Origin: Candidatus Electronema sp.
GTDB taxonomy: Bacteria > Desulfobacterota > Desulfobulbia > Desulfobulbales > Desulfobulbaceae
Direction of reading: 5' to 3'
Length of the DNA: 64,000 nucleotides
Assembly: GCA_026645415.1 (NCBI GenBank)
Contig: JAPEVH010000014.1
Coordinates: forward strand, 27,839-91,838
Made by a program: the position numbers and the translations under genes
Shown here: in pieces, positions 35,423-43,039 of the stretch
Layout: each line of letters begins with the position of its first letter
Position numbering within the stretch: position 1 is the first letter of the stretch
Notes under the pieces: model-generated
What the model was told of the DNA's origin: nothing
The model's input: the letters and a program-made list of their open reading frames with translations, nothing else
The model's database searches: none

Positions 35423-36205
35423 TTACGATTTGTTCTCTGCGGCTTGCTGTTCTGGCTCTGGCAGCGGTAGATGACAGGTATCAAGCAGCGCAGCTACTCG
35501 CTGCTGAAGCAGTGTTGCCAGCTCCTGCTTATCTTTGGCGTTAAAATTGCTGACTGAAAGCGGTGTACCAATGCGCAAGACCACCTCACCGCCCCGCGAG
35601 AGCAGTTTTCCTTTGGGTATTACCTGATGGGTACCATTAAAACCTACTGGCACTACTTCCACGCCAGCCTTGAGAGCCAGCATAATTGCGCCGGTTTTAA
35701 AAGGCTGGAGATGCCCATCAAAACTGCGGGTCCCTTCAGGAAAAAGAATTACTGAGCTGCCATGAGCAATGCGTTCTGCTGCTGCTAGGAGACTTTTCAT
35801 CGCTCCGCGCCCGTGCGAACGATCAATAGGGATAAAATCAACCGACTGCATGGCTGAACCAAAGATTGGAATGGCAAACAGCTCTTTTTTGGCGATCCAG
35901 CGAAAATCATGGCCAATATAACCTTGAAAAGCAAGTATGTCTGCCATGCTTGCATGATTACCAATAAAAATATAGGTTTTAGCAGGATCAAGCTGCTCGC
36001 GGCCTTCCACTCGTACCTGAATATTAGCGATTCGGCAAAGCAATCGTCCCCAGAAACAGGGAAACTGCTGGGCCTTGGCCTTAGAACGACGGAAGCAGCG
36101 CACATCAGCTACTGCGCTAAGACAGACCGCCGCAGTCAGAGGTGGAATAGTAAGCAAAGCCAGTAGGCCGCGTAAGAACTGTATTGGTGATGAAATCGAA
36201 GACAT
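35423..36205 (-). CDS. plsC: 1-acyl-sn-glycerol-3-phosphate acyltransferase
   Basis: 260 residues. An N-terminal membrane helix (FLRGLLALLTIPPLTAAVCL) precedes the acyltransferase domain with motif I NHASMAD, motif II near FIPIDRS, motif III FPEGTRS and motif IV region VVPVGFNGT. It makes phosphatidic acid from lysophosphatidic acid at the inner membrane. It lies 14 bases after the SDR gene stop and is likely co-transcribed with it. Product length is normal for the family. Confidence 0.92.
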   Translation of the reverse strand: MSSISSPIQFLRGLLALLTIPPLTAAVCLSAVADVRCFRRSKAKAQQFPCFWGRLLCRIANIQVRVEGREQLDPAKTYIFIGNHASMADILAFQGYIGHDFRWIAKKELFAIPIFGSAMQSVDFIPIDRSHGRGAMKSLLAAAERIAHGSSVILFPEGTRSFDGHLQPFKTGAIMLALKAGVEVVPVGFNGTHQVIPKGKLLSRGGEVVLRIGTPLSVSNFNAKDKQELATLLQQRVAALLDTCHLPLPEPEQQAAENKS

Positions 36206-36219
36206 AAGGTGTTTTTTGC

Positions 36220-37479
36220 TTAATCAACATCTTCCGTGCTCAAGTTTAACGGCTCGGTTAAAGCTGCTAGTTCTAAGAGCGCAGGCCAAGGTGCAGTGGA
36301 ATCAGCATGAATACTCTGGAGCAGTTCATCAGGGCGCAAAAGAAATTCTTGCTCCAGATCGTTGCCAAGATATTGATCTTTAAAACGAGTAATGAGATTA
36401 AGGTGCGACCAGCGAGTCAGATAATAACTAACCAGTCTCGGTAAGCGCGTATAGATATTTTCGTCTGGTTTAGGATCAACAAAACTAGATTTCTGTAATT
36501 TTTTGATCGATAGAACCTGCGGCAGGTAAACATCTTTGAGAAACATATATTCCGGCGGCAAACGGGCATTAATGCCGAACCAGCCTAGTATAGCGGCTAT
36601 CCGCTCTAGGATAAACCTTCCTGTGATGACCAAAGAATAGGGAACATAAATCTCCCTTGGATTCTTCACTTCCAGATAAGCTCGGATAGTCAGAATCAGA
36701 TCATCAAGCGGCACAGGATCTTTGTCTGCAAAATGATAGATTTGGCCGGAAAATTCCTCTCGATGCAGTAAAACATGATGGACAAAATAAGGCAGTTTTG
36801 CCGCATTGGTATAAGAATGCTTCACACCCCGCTTGGTGAAAAGAAAGGGAATGGCCTCATCAGCAATCGCAAAAAGCAGACGATGAAAACCTTGAATTTT
36901 ATGATCATGCTCGCCGTAAACAATGGAGACCCGGATAATAGTGCAATTTAAGCCATGCTCTTGCATCATGTGTTCCAAAGTCTTTTCTGCCATCAGCTTA
37001 GATTTTGCATAGTTGTTTAAGTTGGCAGTCAGAGGAAGCTGCTCCTCTTCAGTCAAATTTTCACCAGACGGGAGAACAGCGGCAGAACTGATATGAATAT
37101 AAGGAATACCAAGAGCACAGCAGGCCCGGCCAAGATTGACCGCACCGAGATAGTTGACCTCAAAGGCAAGCTGGGCATCTGAATCAAGCGAGGACATGGC
37201 CGCGTTGATAACAAAGTCTGGCCTGACCCGCTGGAGATAAACGATAATGTCTTGGGCGTTACGAATAGATAATTTTTTTGAGCTAGGTGCTCGAATTTCA
37301 AAGCTATCTGGTGTTTTGGTTTTGAAGTAATGAGCCAAGGTTCCGCCGACTAAGCCGGAGCCACCAATCAATACACCGAAACAGCGTTTTTTTTTCTGAA
37401 GCACCTGAATCATTTTTTTATACGGGTGATAAGCCGCCACGATATTTTCTTTAGCATGTTTATTTGCAAAAAGCATCAT
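36220..37479 (-). CDS. NAD-dependent epimerase/dehydratase-like SDR protein
   Basis: 419 residues; the real start may be the internal Met at about residue 23 (MIQVLQKKKRCFGVLIGG). It has the extended-SDR nucleotide motif GGSGLVGGT, VINAAMSSLDS, ISSAAVLPSGENL with the catalytic Ser region, and YAKSK as YxxxK. The last 150 residues are unlike RmlD or GalE (LPPEYMFLKDVYLPQ, ARLPRLVSYYL-like helices). Sits in one unit with plsC, which suggests a lipid-linked or polyketide-type reductase role rather than sugar metabolism; that is only an inference. Confidence 0.75.
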   Translation of the reverse strand: MMLFANKHAKENIVAAYHPYKKMIQVLQKKKRCFGVLIGGSGLVGGTLAHYFKTKTPDSFEIRAPSSKKLSIRNAQDIIVYLQRVRPDFVINAAMSSLDSDAQLAFEVNYLGAVNLGRACCALGIPYIHISSAAVLPSGENLTEEEQLPLTANLNNYAKSKLMAEKTLEHMMQEHGLNCTIIRVSIVYGEHDHKIQGFHRLLFAIADEAIPFLFTKRGVKHSYTNAAKLPYFVHHVLLHREEFSGQIYHFADKDPVPLDDLILTIRAYLEVKNPREIYVPYSLVITGRFILERIAAILGWFGINARLPPEYMFLKDVYLPQVLSIKKLQKSSFVDPKPDENIYTRLPRLVSYYLTRWSHLNLITRFKDQYLGNDLEQEFLLRPDELLQSIHADSTAPWPALLELAALTEPLNLSTEDVD

Positions 37480-37497
37480 TTTTCCGGGGTGGCGCAG

Positions 37498-37545
37498 CGA
37501 GGAGAATCAGTGCATTGACTGGCTGTGGCTGATCGGCTATGTTGC
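37498..37545 (+). repeat. 48-bp direct repeat, copy 1
   Basis: Identical over 48 bases to 38482-38529. In one frame it encodes EENQCIDWLWLIGYVA, the same peptide as copy 2, but here no matching gene surrounds it. It looks like the leftover end of a duplicated, decayed gene. Confidence 0.85.
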
Positions 37546-37584
37546 GCGGAACGCCATGTTCACATTCAGGAGCAATTGAATATC

Positions 37585-38049
37585 ATGAGAGAATGGATCA
37601 AGCATCTTCAACACCCGCTGGTTCTGGCTGGAATTGTCTTCCTGCTTGCGGCGGCGTTTTGGTTTTTCTTGGGCAGAAAGCGGAAGCGCAGCTCGGCAGG
37701 CCATTTAGATGCGCTCCAAGTGATTTTTTTGCTCAGTCTCACGGCCTTGCTTGCCCTTGCGGTGCTGACGTGGAATGATCGTGCCCTTTCGATACCGCTG
37801 CTCGGCTGTTTGCTGGGCAGCATCATTACTGGCCTACCGCTTTTGAAAGCTGCTGATGGAGAAAAAAATAATCTCAATACGATAGGCGAGCAAAGCCCTT
37901 CAGTCCGCAGCGGTGGCAAGGTGACAATCAGCTACGGCGGCGCACTGTCCGGCGGGAAAAAAGCAGGCGCGGGACGAGCGGTCACGCAGGGCGGACAAAG
38001 CCCGGCAATCGAGGCCAAGGAAGATGTGAAGATCAAGTACAAGCAATGA
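37585..38049 (+). CDS. Membrane protein with GEQSP/GGQSP motif tail
   Basis: 154 residues from the ATG at 37585 (MREWIKHLQH), preceded by AGGAG 12 bases upstream; an earlier in-frame start lies in a remnant repeat. Three hydrophobic segments (LVLAGIVFLLAAAFWFFL, VIFLLSLTALLALAVL and IPLLGCLLGSIITGLPLL) are followed by a polar cytoplasmic or periplasmic tail with two related motifs, GEQSPSVRSGGKVTISYG and GGQSPAIEAKEDVKIKY. The same motif occurs in the broken gene downstream. Function unknown. Confidence 0.65.
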   Translation: MREWIKHLQHPLVLAGIVFLLAAAFWFFLGRKRKRSSAGHLDALQVIFLLSLTALLALAVLTWNDRALSIPLLGCLLGSIITGLPLLKAADGEKNNLNTIGEQSPSVRSGGKVTISYGGALSGGKKAGAGRAVTQGGQSPAIEAKEDVKIKYKQ

Positions 38050-38096
38050 GCCGGTGGGCTTGGCGGAGTGTTCTGCGACCGTCGAAAAATCCGGCC

Positions 38097-38139
38097 CGGA
38101 CTATGAGAAGGTATATTTTTTCTATTTTCTCATAGTCCG
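38097..38139. other. 13-bp stem-loop
   Basis: CGGACTATGAGAA pairs perfectly with TTCTCATAGTCCG around a 17-base loop containing six T. It lies in the gap between the two GDQSP-motif frames and could terminate the upstream gene. Confidence 0.65.
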
Positions 38140-38168
38140 CGCCTGCCTTTTAATAGAAAAAATAGATA

Positions 38169-38205
38169 AAGAAATAGACGCAGACTGTTTGCTCATCTAT
38201 TTCTT
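38169..38205. other. 10-bp stem-loop
   Basis: AAGAAATAGA pairs perfectly with TCTATTTCTT around a 17-base loop, 29 bases after the previous hairpin. Two successive hairpins with equal loop size suggest a structured leader upstream of the broken GDQSP gene. Confidence 0.5.
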
Positions 38206-38251
38206 GGATGAAAAGGTAGAAAAAATACACTTTCTGGCAGGAGTGGGCGAC

Positions 38252-38602
38252 ATGCAGATGACAACAGGCGATCAGTCGCCGGTGATTGATGCCAAGGGCA
38301 ATGTCTCGGTTAATTACGGTTTAGACGAGGCGCAGCTCAAGGCCATACTGGAGCAGCAGCAGGAAGAGCTGTTCAGGAAGCTGCGGGAGTCCGGCTTTGC
38401 GGCGGATGACGGCGAACGCCGCCTGCTGGAGCAGCAGTTGTAGGCGGTCTCGGCGAAACTGGCCGACATCGAGCGGAGCTACGAGGAGAATCAGTGCATT
38501 GACTGGCTGTGGCTGATCGGCTATGTTGCCGAAATGCAAAAGCCTGATGCTGCTGGTAGCCTGTTAGCAGGCTATATTCAAAACTGTTCAAGTTTTTTAT
38601 GA
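38252..38602 (+). pseudogene. GDQSP-motif gene with in-frame stop
   Basis: From an ATG with AGGAG 8 bases upstream, the frame encodes MQMTTGDQSPVIDAKGNVSV, then a charged helix (AQLKAILEQQQEELFRKL), and meets TAG at 38441. The same frame continues without further stops for 52 codons (KLADIERSYEENQCIDW, then LLAGYIQNCSSFL) to a TGA. One nonsense mutation therefore splits what was a protein of about 116 residues. It shares the GxQSPxI motif with the membrane protein upstream, and its distal part contains repeat copy 2. Confidence 0.6.
38482..38529 (+). repeat. 48-bp direct repeat, copy 2
   Basis: Second copy of the repeat at 37498-37545, 984 bases away, here within the distal part of the broken GDQSP gene. 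Confidence 0.85.
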
Positions 38603-38642
38603 ACAGGATAATTAGAATTTAGCATTCGTTATATGAGCTAAT

Positions 38643-39434
38643 ATGATTATAGAATGTTCAACTTGTCATAAAAAATATACCATTGATGAAAACAAGATTC
38701 CAGTAGGTGCAAAGCAGGCAAAGTGTAAAGCCTGTGGAAAAAATATTCTCCTTAACCCTGTTCCTGCATCGCCATCGCCAAAACCCAAGGGGGCACCAGC
38801 TACACCGACCAAAACATGCCCTAAATGTGGGCATCAGAGAAATGATCCAAAGCAAAATGAATGCCCATCATGTGGGGTTCTTTTTAATAAAATCAAGGAA
38901 ATATCGAGACGTAGAAAGGAAGAGGAGATAAGAAGGAAGCGATTTCAAGAGCAACGCCAGGAAAATATTATCAACTGTTCGGCCTGCAAAAAAGAAATCT
39001 CAAAAAATGCTAAGAGTTGTCCACATTGCGGGGAGCCTATAAAGATAAAGAAAGAACTATCAAAAGAAGAAAAAGACATGCAAAAGTTCGGATGCGGCTG
39101 CCTATTGTTGATTCCTAGCTGCTTCTTTATCTTTTTGGTATATGCAATGGTTACAGGCACTACTTCGACAACTCAAAGTAGTACTTCAAGCAAAACGGTA
39201 TCAAACAGTGCTTGGGATGGTTCTGTTTATCAAGTTGAAAGATATTTAAAACGATATTTAAAGGAGCCTGATTCGTTTCAAGCTATAGAATGGAGTCCTG
39301 TTCAAGAAACAGACACCGGGTATATAGTGCGTTGTAAATACCGTGCAAAAAATTCTTTTGGAGGATATGTCATCGAGAACCAAATATTCACCCTGAATAG
39401 AAATGGAAATGTACTCTCTGTTATCGAGTTTTAA
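38643..39434 (+). CDS. Zinc-ribbon membrane protein
   Basis: 263 residues. Three CxxC zinc modules: an MJ0042-type finger at the start (CSTCHKKYTIDENKIP, then CKACGK), a second (CPKCGHQRNDPKQNECPSCG) and a third (CSACKKEISKNAKSCPHCG). A charged Arg/Lys/Glu-rich helix lies between the last two. One membrane segment follows (LLLIPSCFFIFLVYAMV), then a Ser/Thr linker and a small C-terminal alpha-beta domain (YLKEPDSFQAIEWSPVQ). Topology: cytoplasmic zinc modules and an extracytoplasmic C-terminus. Function not known; such proteins are often regulators or assembly factors. Confidence 0.8.
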   Translation: MIIECSTCHKKYTIDENKIPVGAKQAKCKACGKNILLNPVPASPSPKPKGAPATPTKTCPKCGHQRNDPKQNECPSCGVLFNKIKEISRRRKEEEIRRKRFQEQRQENIINCSACKKEISKNAKSCPHCGEPIKIKKELSKEEKDMQKFGCGCLLLIPSCFFIFLVYAMVTGTTSTTQSSTSSKTVSNSAWDGSVYQVERYLKRYLKEPDSFQAIEWSPVQETDTGYIVRCKYRAKNSFGGYVIENQIFTLNRNGNVLSVIEF

Positions 39435-39474
39435 AATTAAACTTTTTCAACATATATAATTTTTTGGAGGAATC

Positions 39475-39519
39475 ATGGCAAAAATTCAGGTGAAAAACAC
39501 ACCATTCTCTTGGCAATAG
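39475..39519 (+). pseudogene. Possible 5' remnant of a gene (14 codons)
   Basis: A good ribosome site GGAGG and ATG open a 14-codon frame MAKIQVKNTPFSWQ that ends in TAG. The opening resembles the start of KilA-N/RhuM-type proteins (MAKIxVKNT), so this may be the broken-off head of such a gene. Very short, hence uncertain. Confidence 0.25.
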
Positions 39520-39530
39520 AGTGTAGTAAA

Positions 39531-40238
39531 TCAAGAATGTGACGCTGCGGCTGCATTATTTTCATCTAATTGAGCAACAGCCTTCATGAGTACATCATGC
39601 AGCGGAACCGCCTGAGATGATGCACTTATATTGGTAGAGGCCCGGCAGGTTCTAATAGTCGGAGATTGCCAAGAAAGCATTTCTGTTACTGCATCCACAT
39701 CTCGTTTGCCACAAGCCTCAGCCTCAATCACCTTGCCTTTACGGATACGGATTACACCGCGCTTCTGACTAGAACCAATTACAACTACGTCTGTAGAATG
39801 GCGGCCCATACCAATGAGCTGAAGCAGATCAGCAAGATGTACTGCATCAAGAAAACTACTGCCAGAATCTTTGAAGAAAATGCCGGTAATCATGTGGAGC
39901 AAGTCTTCAAAACGAAACGGGGATTCAATAACTGCTGCCGCTCCACCGTGATAAGCAGAACGCTTTAGCTCTTCAGTAAGATGAGCACTGTAAAGGATGA
40001 GATAGGTATCTGCGTAGTGGCGACGAACATGCAAGAGAAGATCAATCCCGCTTTCTCCAGCAAGATGCACATTGACCAGCACGAGGTGAACCATGAAGCG
40101 TCCGAGTATTTCTCTGGCCTTGGTTAAGCTGGAAGCAAAGGCCGTCTGATAGCTGCTATTATAGGGCTGAAACGCCTCACGCAGCTCCATCATAAAATCT
40201 TTGTCTCGGTCAACAATTAAGATATTTTTACGGTTCAT
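39531..40238 (-). CDS. Degenerate response-regulator receiver + DUF4388 protein
   Basis: 235 residues. The N-terminal receiver fold is evident (ILIVDRDKDFMMEL, VHLVLVNVHLAGESGIDLL, LILYSAH, AAVIESPFRFEDLL). The phospho-acceptor Asp of strand 3 is replaced by Asn (LVNVHLAG) and the conserved Lys before PF is Ser, so normal phosphorylation is unlikely. The C-terminal part (about 130-200, LDAVHLADLLQLIGMG, GVIRIRKGKVIEAEA) is a DUF4388/PatA-type domain found in gliding and signalling proteins. It is 17 bases downstream of the di-iron protein gene on the same strand and probably co-expressed. Confidence 0.82.
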   Translation of the reverse strand: MNRKNILIVDRDKDFMMELREAFQPYNSSYQTAFASSLTKAREILGRFMVHLVLVNVHLAGESGIDLLLHVRRHYADTYLILYSAHLTEELKRSAYHGGAAAVIESPFRFEDLLHMITGIFFKDSGSSFLDAVHLADLLQLIGMGRHSTDVVVIGSSQKRGVIRIRKGKVIEAEACGKRDVDAVTEMLSWQSPTIRTCRASTNISASSQAVPLHDVLMKAVAQLDENNAAAASHS

Positions 40239-40255
40239 GGCAGACGATGGTGCAT

Positions 40256-41332
40256 TTATTCAAAATAGTCAGGCAGCTCCGCACCACTAGCCTGCTGTAA
40301 AATATCGCTTATTGGAATATTGCGACCAATCAGAACTTTGAGAGCCACTAAATTGACCAGACTTTCTAATCCTAAGTCGCCATGCTCACGGAGATGGGCA
40401 AGTAGGCTCTTAATTGCAGTTGCGGGATCAACTTTAAAGCCAGTCACTCTTGTTCCAGCAAAGGTCATGATGCTGGTGAAAGATCGGTCTTGATTGAGAG
40501 CAGCAATACCCTTGGCTAAGGCATCAGCAGACTCTTCCTTTTCTAATTCGTCTAAAATTTCATTAACCGCGCCAAGGTAATTTTCTTCTTTTTCGCCAGC
40601 AATAAGCAGATCGAGGCCAACATCTAAATTATACATCCGATCAATAAAATCTTTAAGCAAATCACCTTGGATAAGCGAGCCATGCTGCGGTGCTATTATC
40701 TCTGGCTGCGGATCTAAATTACGGATACGAGAAACTGCGAGACGAAGCGCATCTCGTGAAGGCATGTAGAGCTGATGGAAGGTTTTAATACCTTCCCAAG
40801 AAGCCGATGTCGCATAGAGATCAGGCGTGTAAGAAAGACCACCAAAAAGATCCCCAGAAAAAAGAATCCGACTGCGCTCATCATAATACATCATTGCGCC
40901 TCGGAAATGGCAGAAAGGCGAAGGAACAAAGTGGAGGCGGTGACCGCCTGGCATACTTGCGCGGTAGTTGCGGTAGCTCTCCACTGCTTTAAAAAGACTC
41001 GCTTTAAGGCCAAGAAAATGAATCAGTCGCCAAGTATCTTCCGAGGCAACCGTCATACACTTAGGATTGAGTTTCTGGATATAGGCCGCATTCGTAGAAA
41101 CATCAGGGTCTTGATGATTGATCAAAACACCATGAATATTCTCTAAGCCACCAATGATCGGCACAGTACCTTTCTGGAGGCAAGTAAGGATTTCTGGCGG
41201 GCCAGGATCAACAAGAAGATTGGCCTGTCCTTTTTCATGCGGATAGCAGAGGAGATAAACATTTACCTCCAGAAGAGAGTCAGAACGATTGGCTAACCAC
41301 CAGACATTTTCTCGCAGTTCAACAGGCTTCAT
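40256..41332 (-). CDS. ODP-type di-iron metallo-beta-lactamase fold protein
   Basis: 358 residues. The N-terminal 245 form an MBL fold of the flavodiiron/ODP type: LLVDPGPPE, INHQDPDVS in place of HxHxDH, HFVPSPFCHFRGAMMYYD, LFSGDLFGG and APQHGSLI. This ligand set binds oxygen or other small molecules at a di-iron site in ODP proteins. The C-terminal part is helical (AGEKEENYLGAVNEILDELEKEE) and replaces the flavodoxin of flavodiiron proteins. It likely senses oxygen or NO rather than reducing it, and the adjacent pseudo-receiver could be its output partner. That pairing is an inference. Confidence 0.85.
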   Translation of the reverse strand: MKPVELRENVWWLANRSDSLLEVNVYLLCYPHEKGQANLLVDPGPPEILTCLQKGTVPIIGGLENIHGVLINHQDPDVSTNAAYIQKLNPKCMTVASEDTWRLIHFLGLKASLFKAVESYRNYRASMPGGHRLHFVPSPFCHFRGAMMYYDERSRILFSGDLFGGLSYTPDLYATSASWEGIKTFHQLYMPSRDALRLAVSRIRNLDPQPEIIAPQHGSLIQGDLLKDFIDRMYNLDVGLDLLIAGEKEENYLGAVNEILDELEKEESADALAKGIAALNQDRSFTSIMTFAGTRVTGFKVDPATAIKSLLAHLREHGDLGLESLVNLVALKVLIGRNIPISDILQQASGAELPDYFE

Positions 41333-41446
41333 TGGTGTTTTTCCATAATGAGCAGGAGTAGTAAAAGACTACAGCTTGCAGCTTGACTGCTTTTATCTTA
41401 TCCCATCTAGGAAGCATTCTCAATGTCTGGCCTTGATCTTTCTGAA

Positions 41447-42337
41447 TTAACCCACAATCCAGACTGCCAAGTTTTCTGCTTGGCGGATCATCCGGTCTGA
41501 CACGCCGCCGAGTAAAAAATTCTTTGCCTCACATGCTCCTCGACGGCCAACAACAATCGTGCCACAGCCATGCTGTTCCGCGTGGCGAAGCAGATCATGA
41601 CCAACCTCAAAATCTCGACGTGGCAGAATCGGGGTAATCTGTCGGTCTGTAATCCCATTTTCTTGCAGAATTCGCGTATGCGCCTTATAAAGACAGGTGT
41701 CAAAATCCAAGTGTTTGTTACACCAATCGGTGCCCCATTTTTTATGGAAGTTTTCCAATGGTGCAGGCGGAGCTGAACCAAACAAGGCAAAGGAATGGTA
41801 GAGAAAAATTTCCGTATCAGGACATCCACTAAGCATAAAGGCCAGATGATCAGCGGCTAAAAGGGAACCTGGACTGCTATGCACTGCTAACAGAAAGCGA
41901 GCTGAGGAAACATCGCCATCAAGTAACCAAACTGGTACTTCATGACAGCGATTGAGCAACTCTGAAGAAACGCTACCTAGTAGGAGTTCACCAATCCGCC
42001 CCATACCCCGCCGCCCAATGAGTAAACTATCGTACTTGCCAAGGAGTGCATGCTGATGAATAGCAGCAGCAGGACCACAGGGAGAGGCCAACAGAGAGAC
42101 TCCAACCCGATCTGCATCAAAGCCATTTCGTTGCAGTCGATTGCTCGCATCATTGAGATAATGAGAGAATCTTTTTTTGCAATCAGCCTGCTGGCAAGGA
42201 AAGGAGGTGTTGCTTGAAACAACTCCGAGCAGATCAACAGAAAACTCTTGATCGTGGCGAAAGAGGCGAATCAAGTAATCAAGACAGCTAGAGCTGTGTA
42301 CGGAGCCATCAACTGCGGCAAGAATCTTTCTGTTCAT
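41447..42337 (-). CDS. Tandem-domain universal stress protein
   Basis: 296 residues from MNRKILAAVDGSVHSS, with GGAGGGAG upstream; an earlier in-frame ATG has no ribosome site. Two Usp domains are joined. Both carry an ATP-binding glycine loop: GRRGMGRIGELLLGSVSS in the first and VVGRRGACEAKNFLLGG in the second. Tandem Usp proteins bind ATP or AMP and act in stress and energy-limited survival. No neighbouring gene shares its transcript. Confidence 0.88.
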   Translation of the reverse strand: MNRKILAAVDGSVHSSSCLDYLIRLFRHDQEFSVDLLGVVSSNTSFPCQQADCKKRFSHYLNDASNRLQRNGFDADRVGVSLLASPCGPAAAIHQHALLGKYDSLLIGRRGMGRIGELLLGSVSSELLNRCHEVPVWLLDGDVSSARFLLAVHSSPGSLLAADHLAFMLSGCPDTEIFLYHSFALFGSAPPAPLENFHKKWGTDWCNKHLDFDTCLYKAHTRILQENGITDRQITPILPRRDFEVGHDLLRHAEQHGCGTIVVGRRGACEAKNFLLGGVSDRMIRQAENLAVWIVG

Positions 42338-42422
42338 ATCTCCCTCCTGACCGAAATAAAAACTCTCTGATTTCATTATTATAATACGTTAAATAGCCAA
42401 AAAAATGAAGCGGAATCTGCTG

Positions 42423-42451
42423 TTGACATACCGCTTTTCTCTGAGTAAGCT
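42423..42451 (+). promoter_or_regulatory. Candidate sigma-70 promoter for the DUF3015 gene
   Basis: TTGACA is followed after 17 bases by TAAGCT, about 80 bases upstream of the start codon. The -35 is perfect, but the -10 matches only three of six positions. Confidence 0.35.
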
Positions 42452-42531
42452 GAAATGAAGGCTTTTTTTGCAGCACCGCAGGAGAAATTGCCATTTTTGG
42501 CTTCTCGCAAACAGAACCGCTAGGAGATACT

Positions 42532-43017
42532 ATGCTTCGGAAAAACATGAAAACCATTACCTTAGTTTTTGCTGCGTCCTTGGCTTTGGCACAGACTGCT
42601 GCTGCCAGAGAATTTGCTGACATTTACACGGATTGTGGTCTTGGTGCACTTATTGCCCCCCGTACCCCAGCAGTTGCAGCCGTGACCAACGTTACTTTTG
42701 ACCTTGGCACCACCGCTATTATCTCCAATGTCTCCTCACCAGAGACCTGCCAAGGTGGTCAAGCCTTGGCTGCTGCTTTTATCAACAATGCCTATGAGCC
42801 GCTGGAAGCTGATTTGGCACGGGGACAGGGCGAATATTTGGATTCGCTGGCTGCGCTAGCTGGAGTGGGCGAAGAGGGCAAAGCCTCTTTCACCGCAGGT
42901 CTGCGCCAGGATTTTGCGGCTTCAGTTGCTACTGTAGCTTATGCTGACCAGAGCCGCTTCCAGAAAGCCGAAAATCTGTACAATTTAGTTTTCCGTCAAC
43001 CAGAGAGCAGGAGCTAA
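42532..43017 (+). CDS. DUF3015 family periplasmic protein
   Basis: 161 residues with a signal peptide (TITLVFAASLALAQTAAA). The mature protein has DUF3015 signatures IYTDCGLGALIAP, AAVTNVTFDLGTTAIISN and SSPETCQGG, with two cysteines that may pair. The family is periplasmic or outer-membrane associated with no known function. AGGAGA precedes the start. The DUF4105 gene begins 22 bases downstream, and the two are likely co-expressed. Confidence 0.85.
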   Translation: MLRKNMKTITLVFAASLALAQTAAAREFADIYTDCGLGALIAPRTPAVAAVTNVTFDLGTTAIISNVSSPETCQGGQALAAAFINNAYEPLEADLARGQGEYLDSLAALAGVGEEGKASFTAGLRQDFAASVATVAYADQSRFQKAENLYNLVFRQPESRS

Positions 43018-43039
43018 GATTATCTACAGGCGCGCAACA

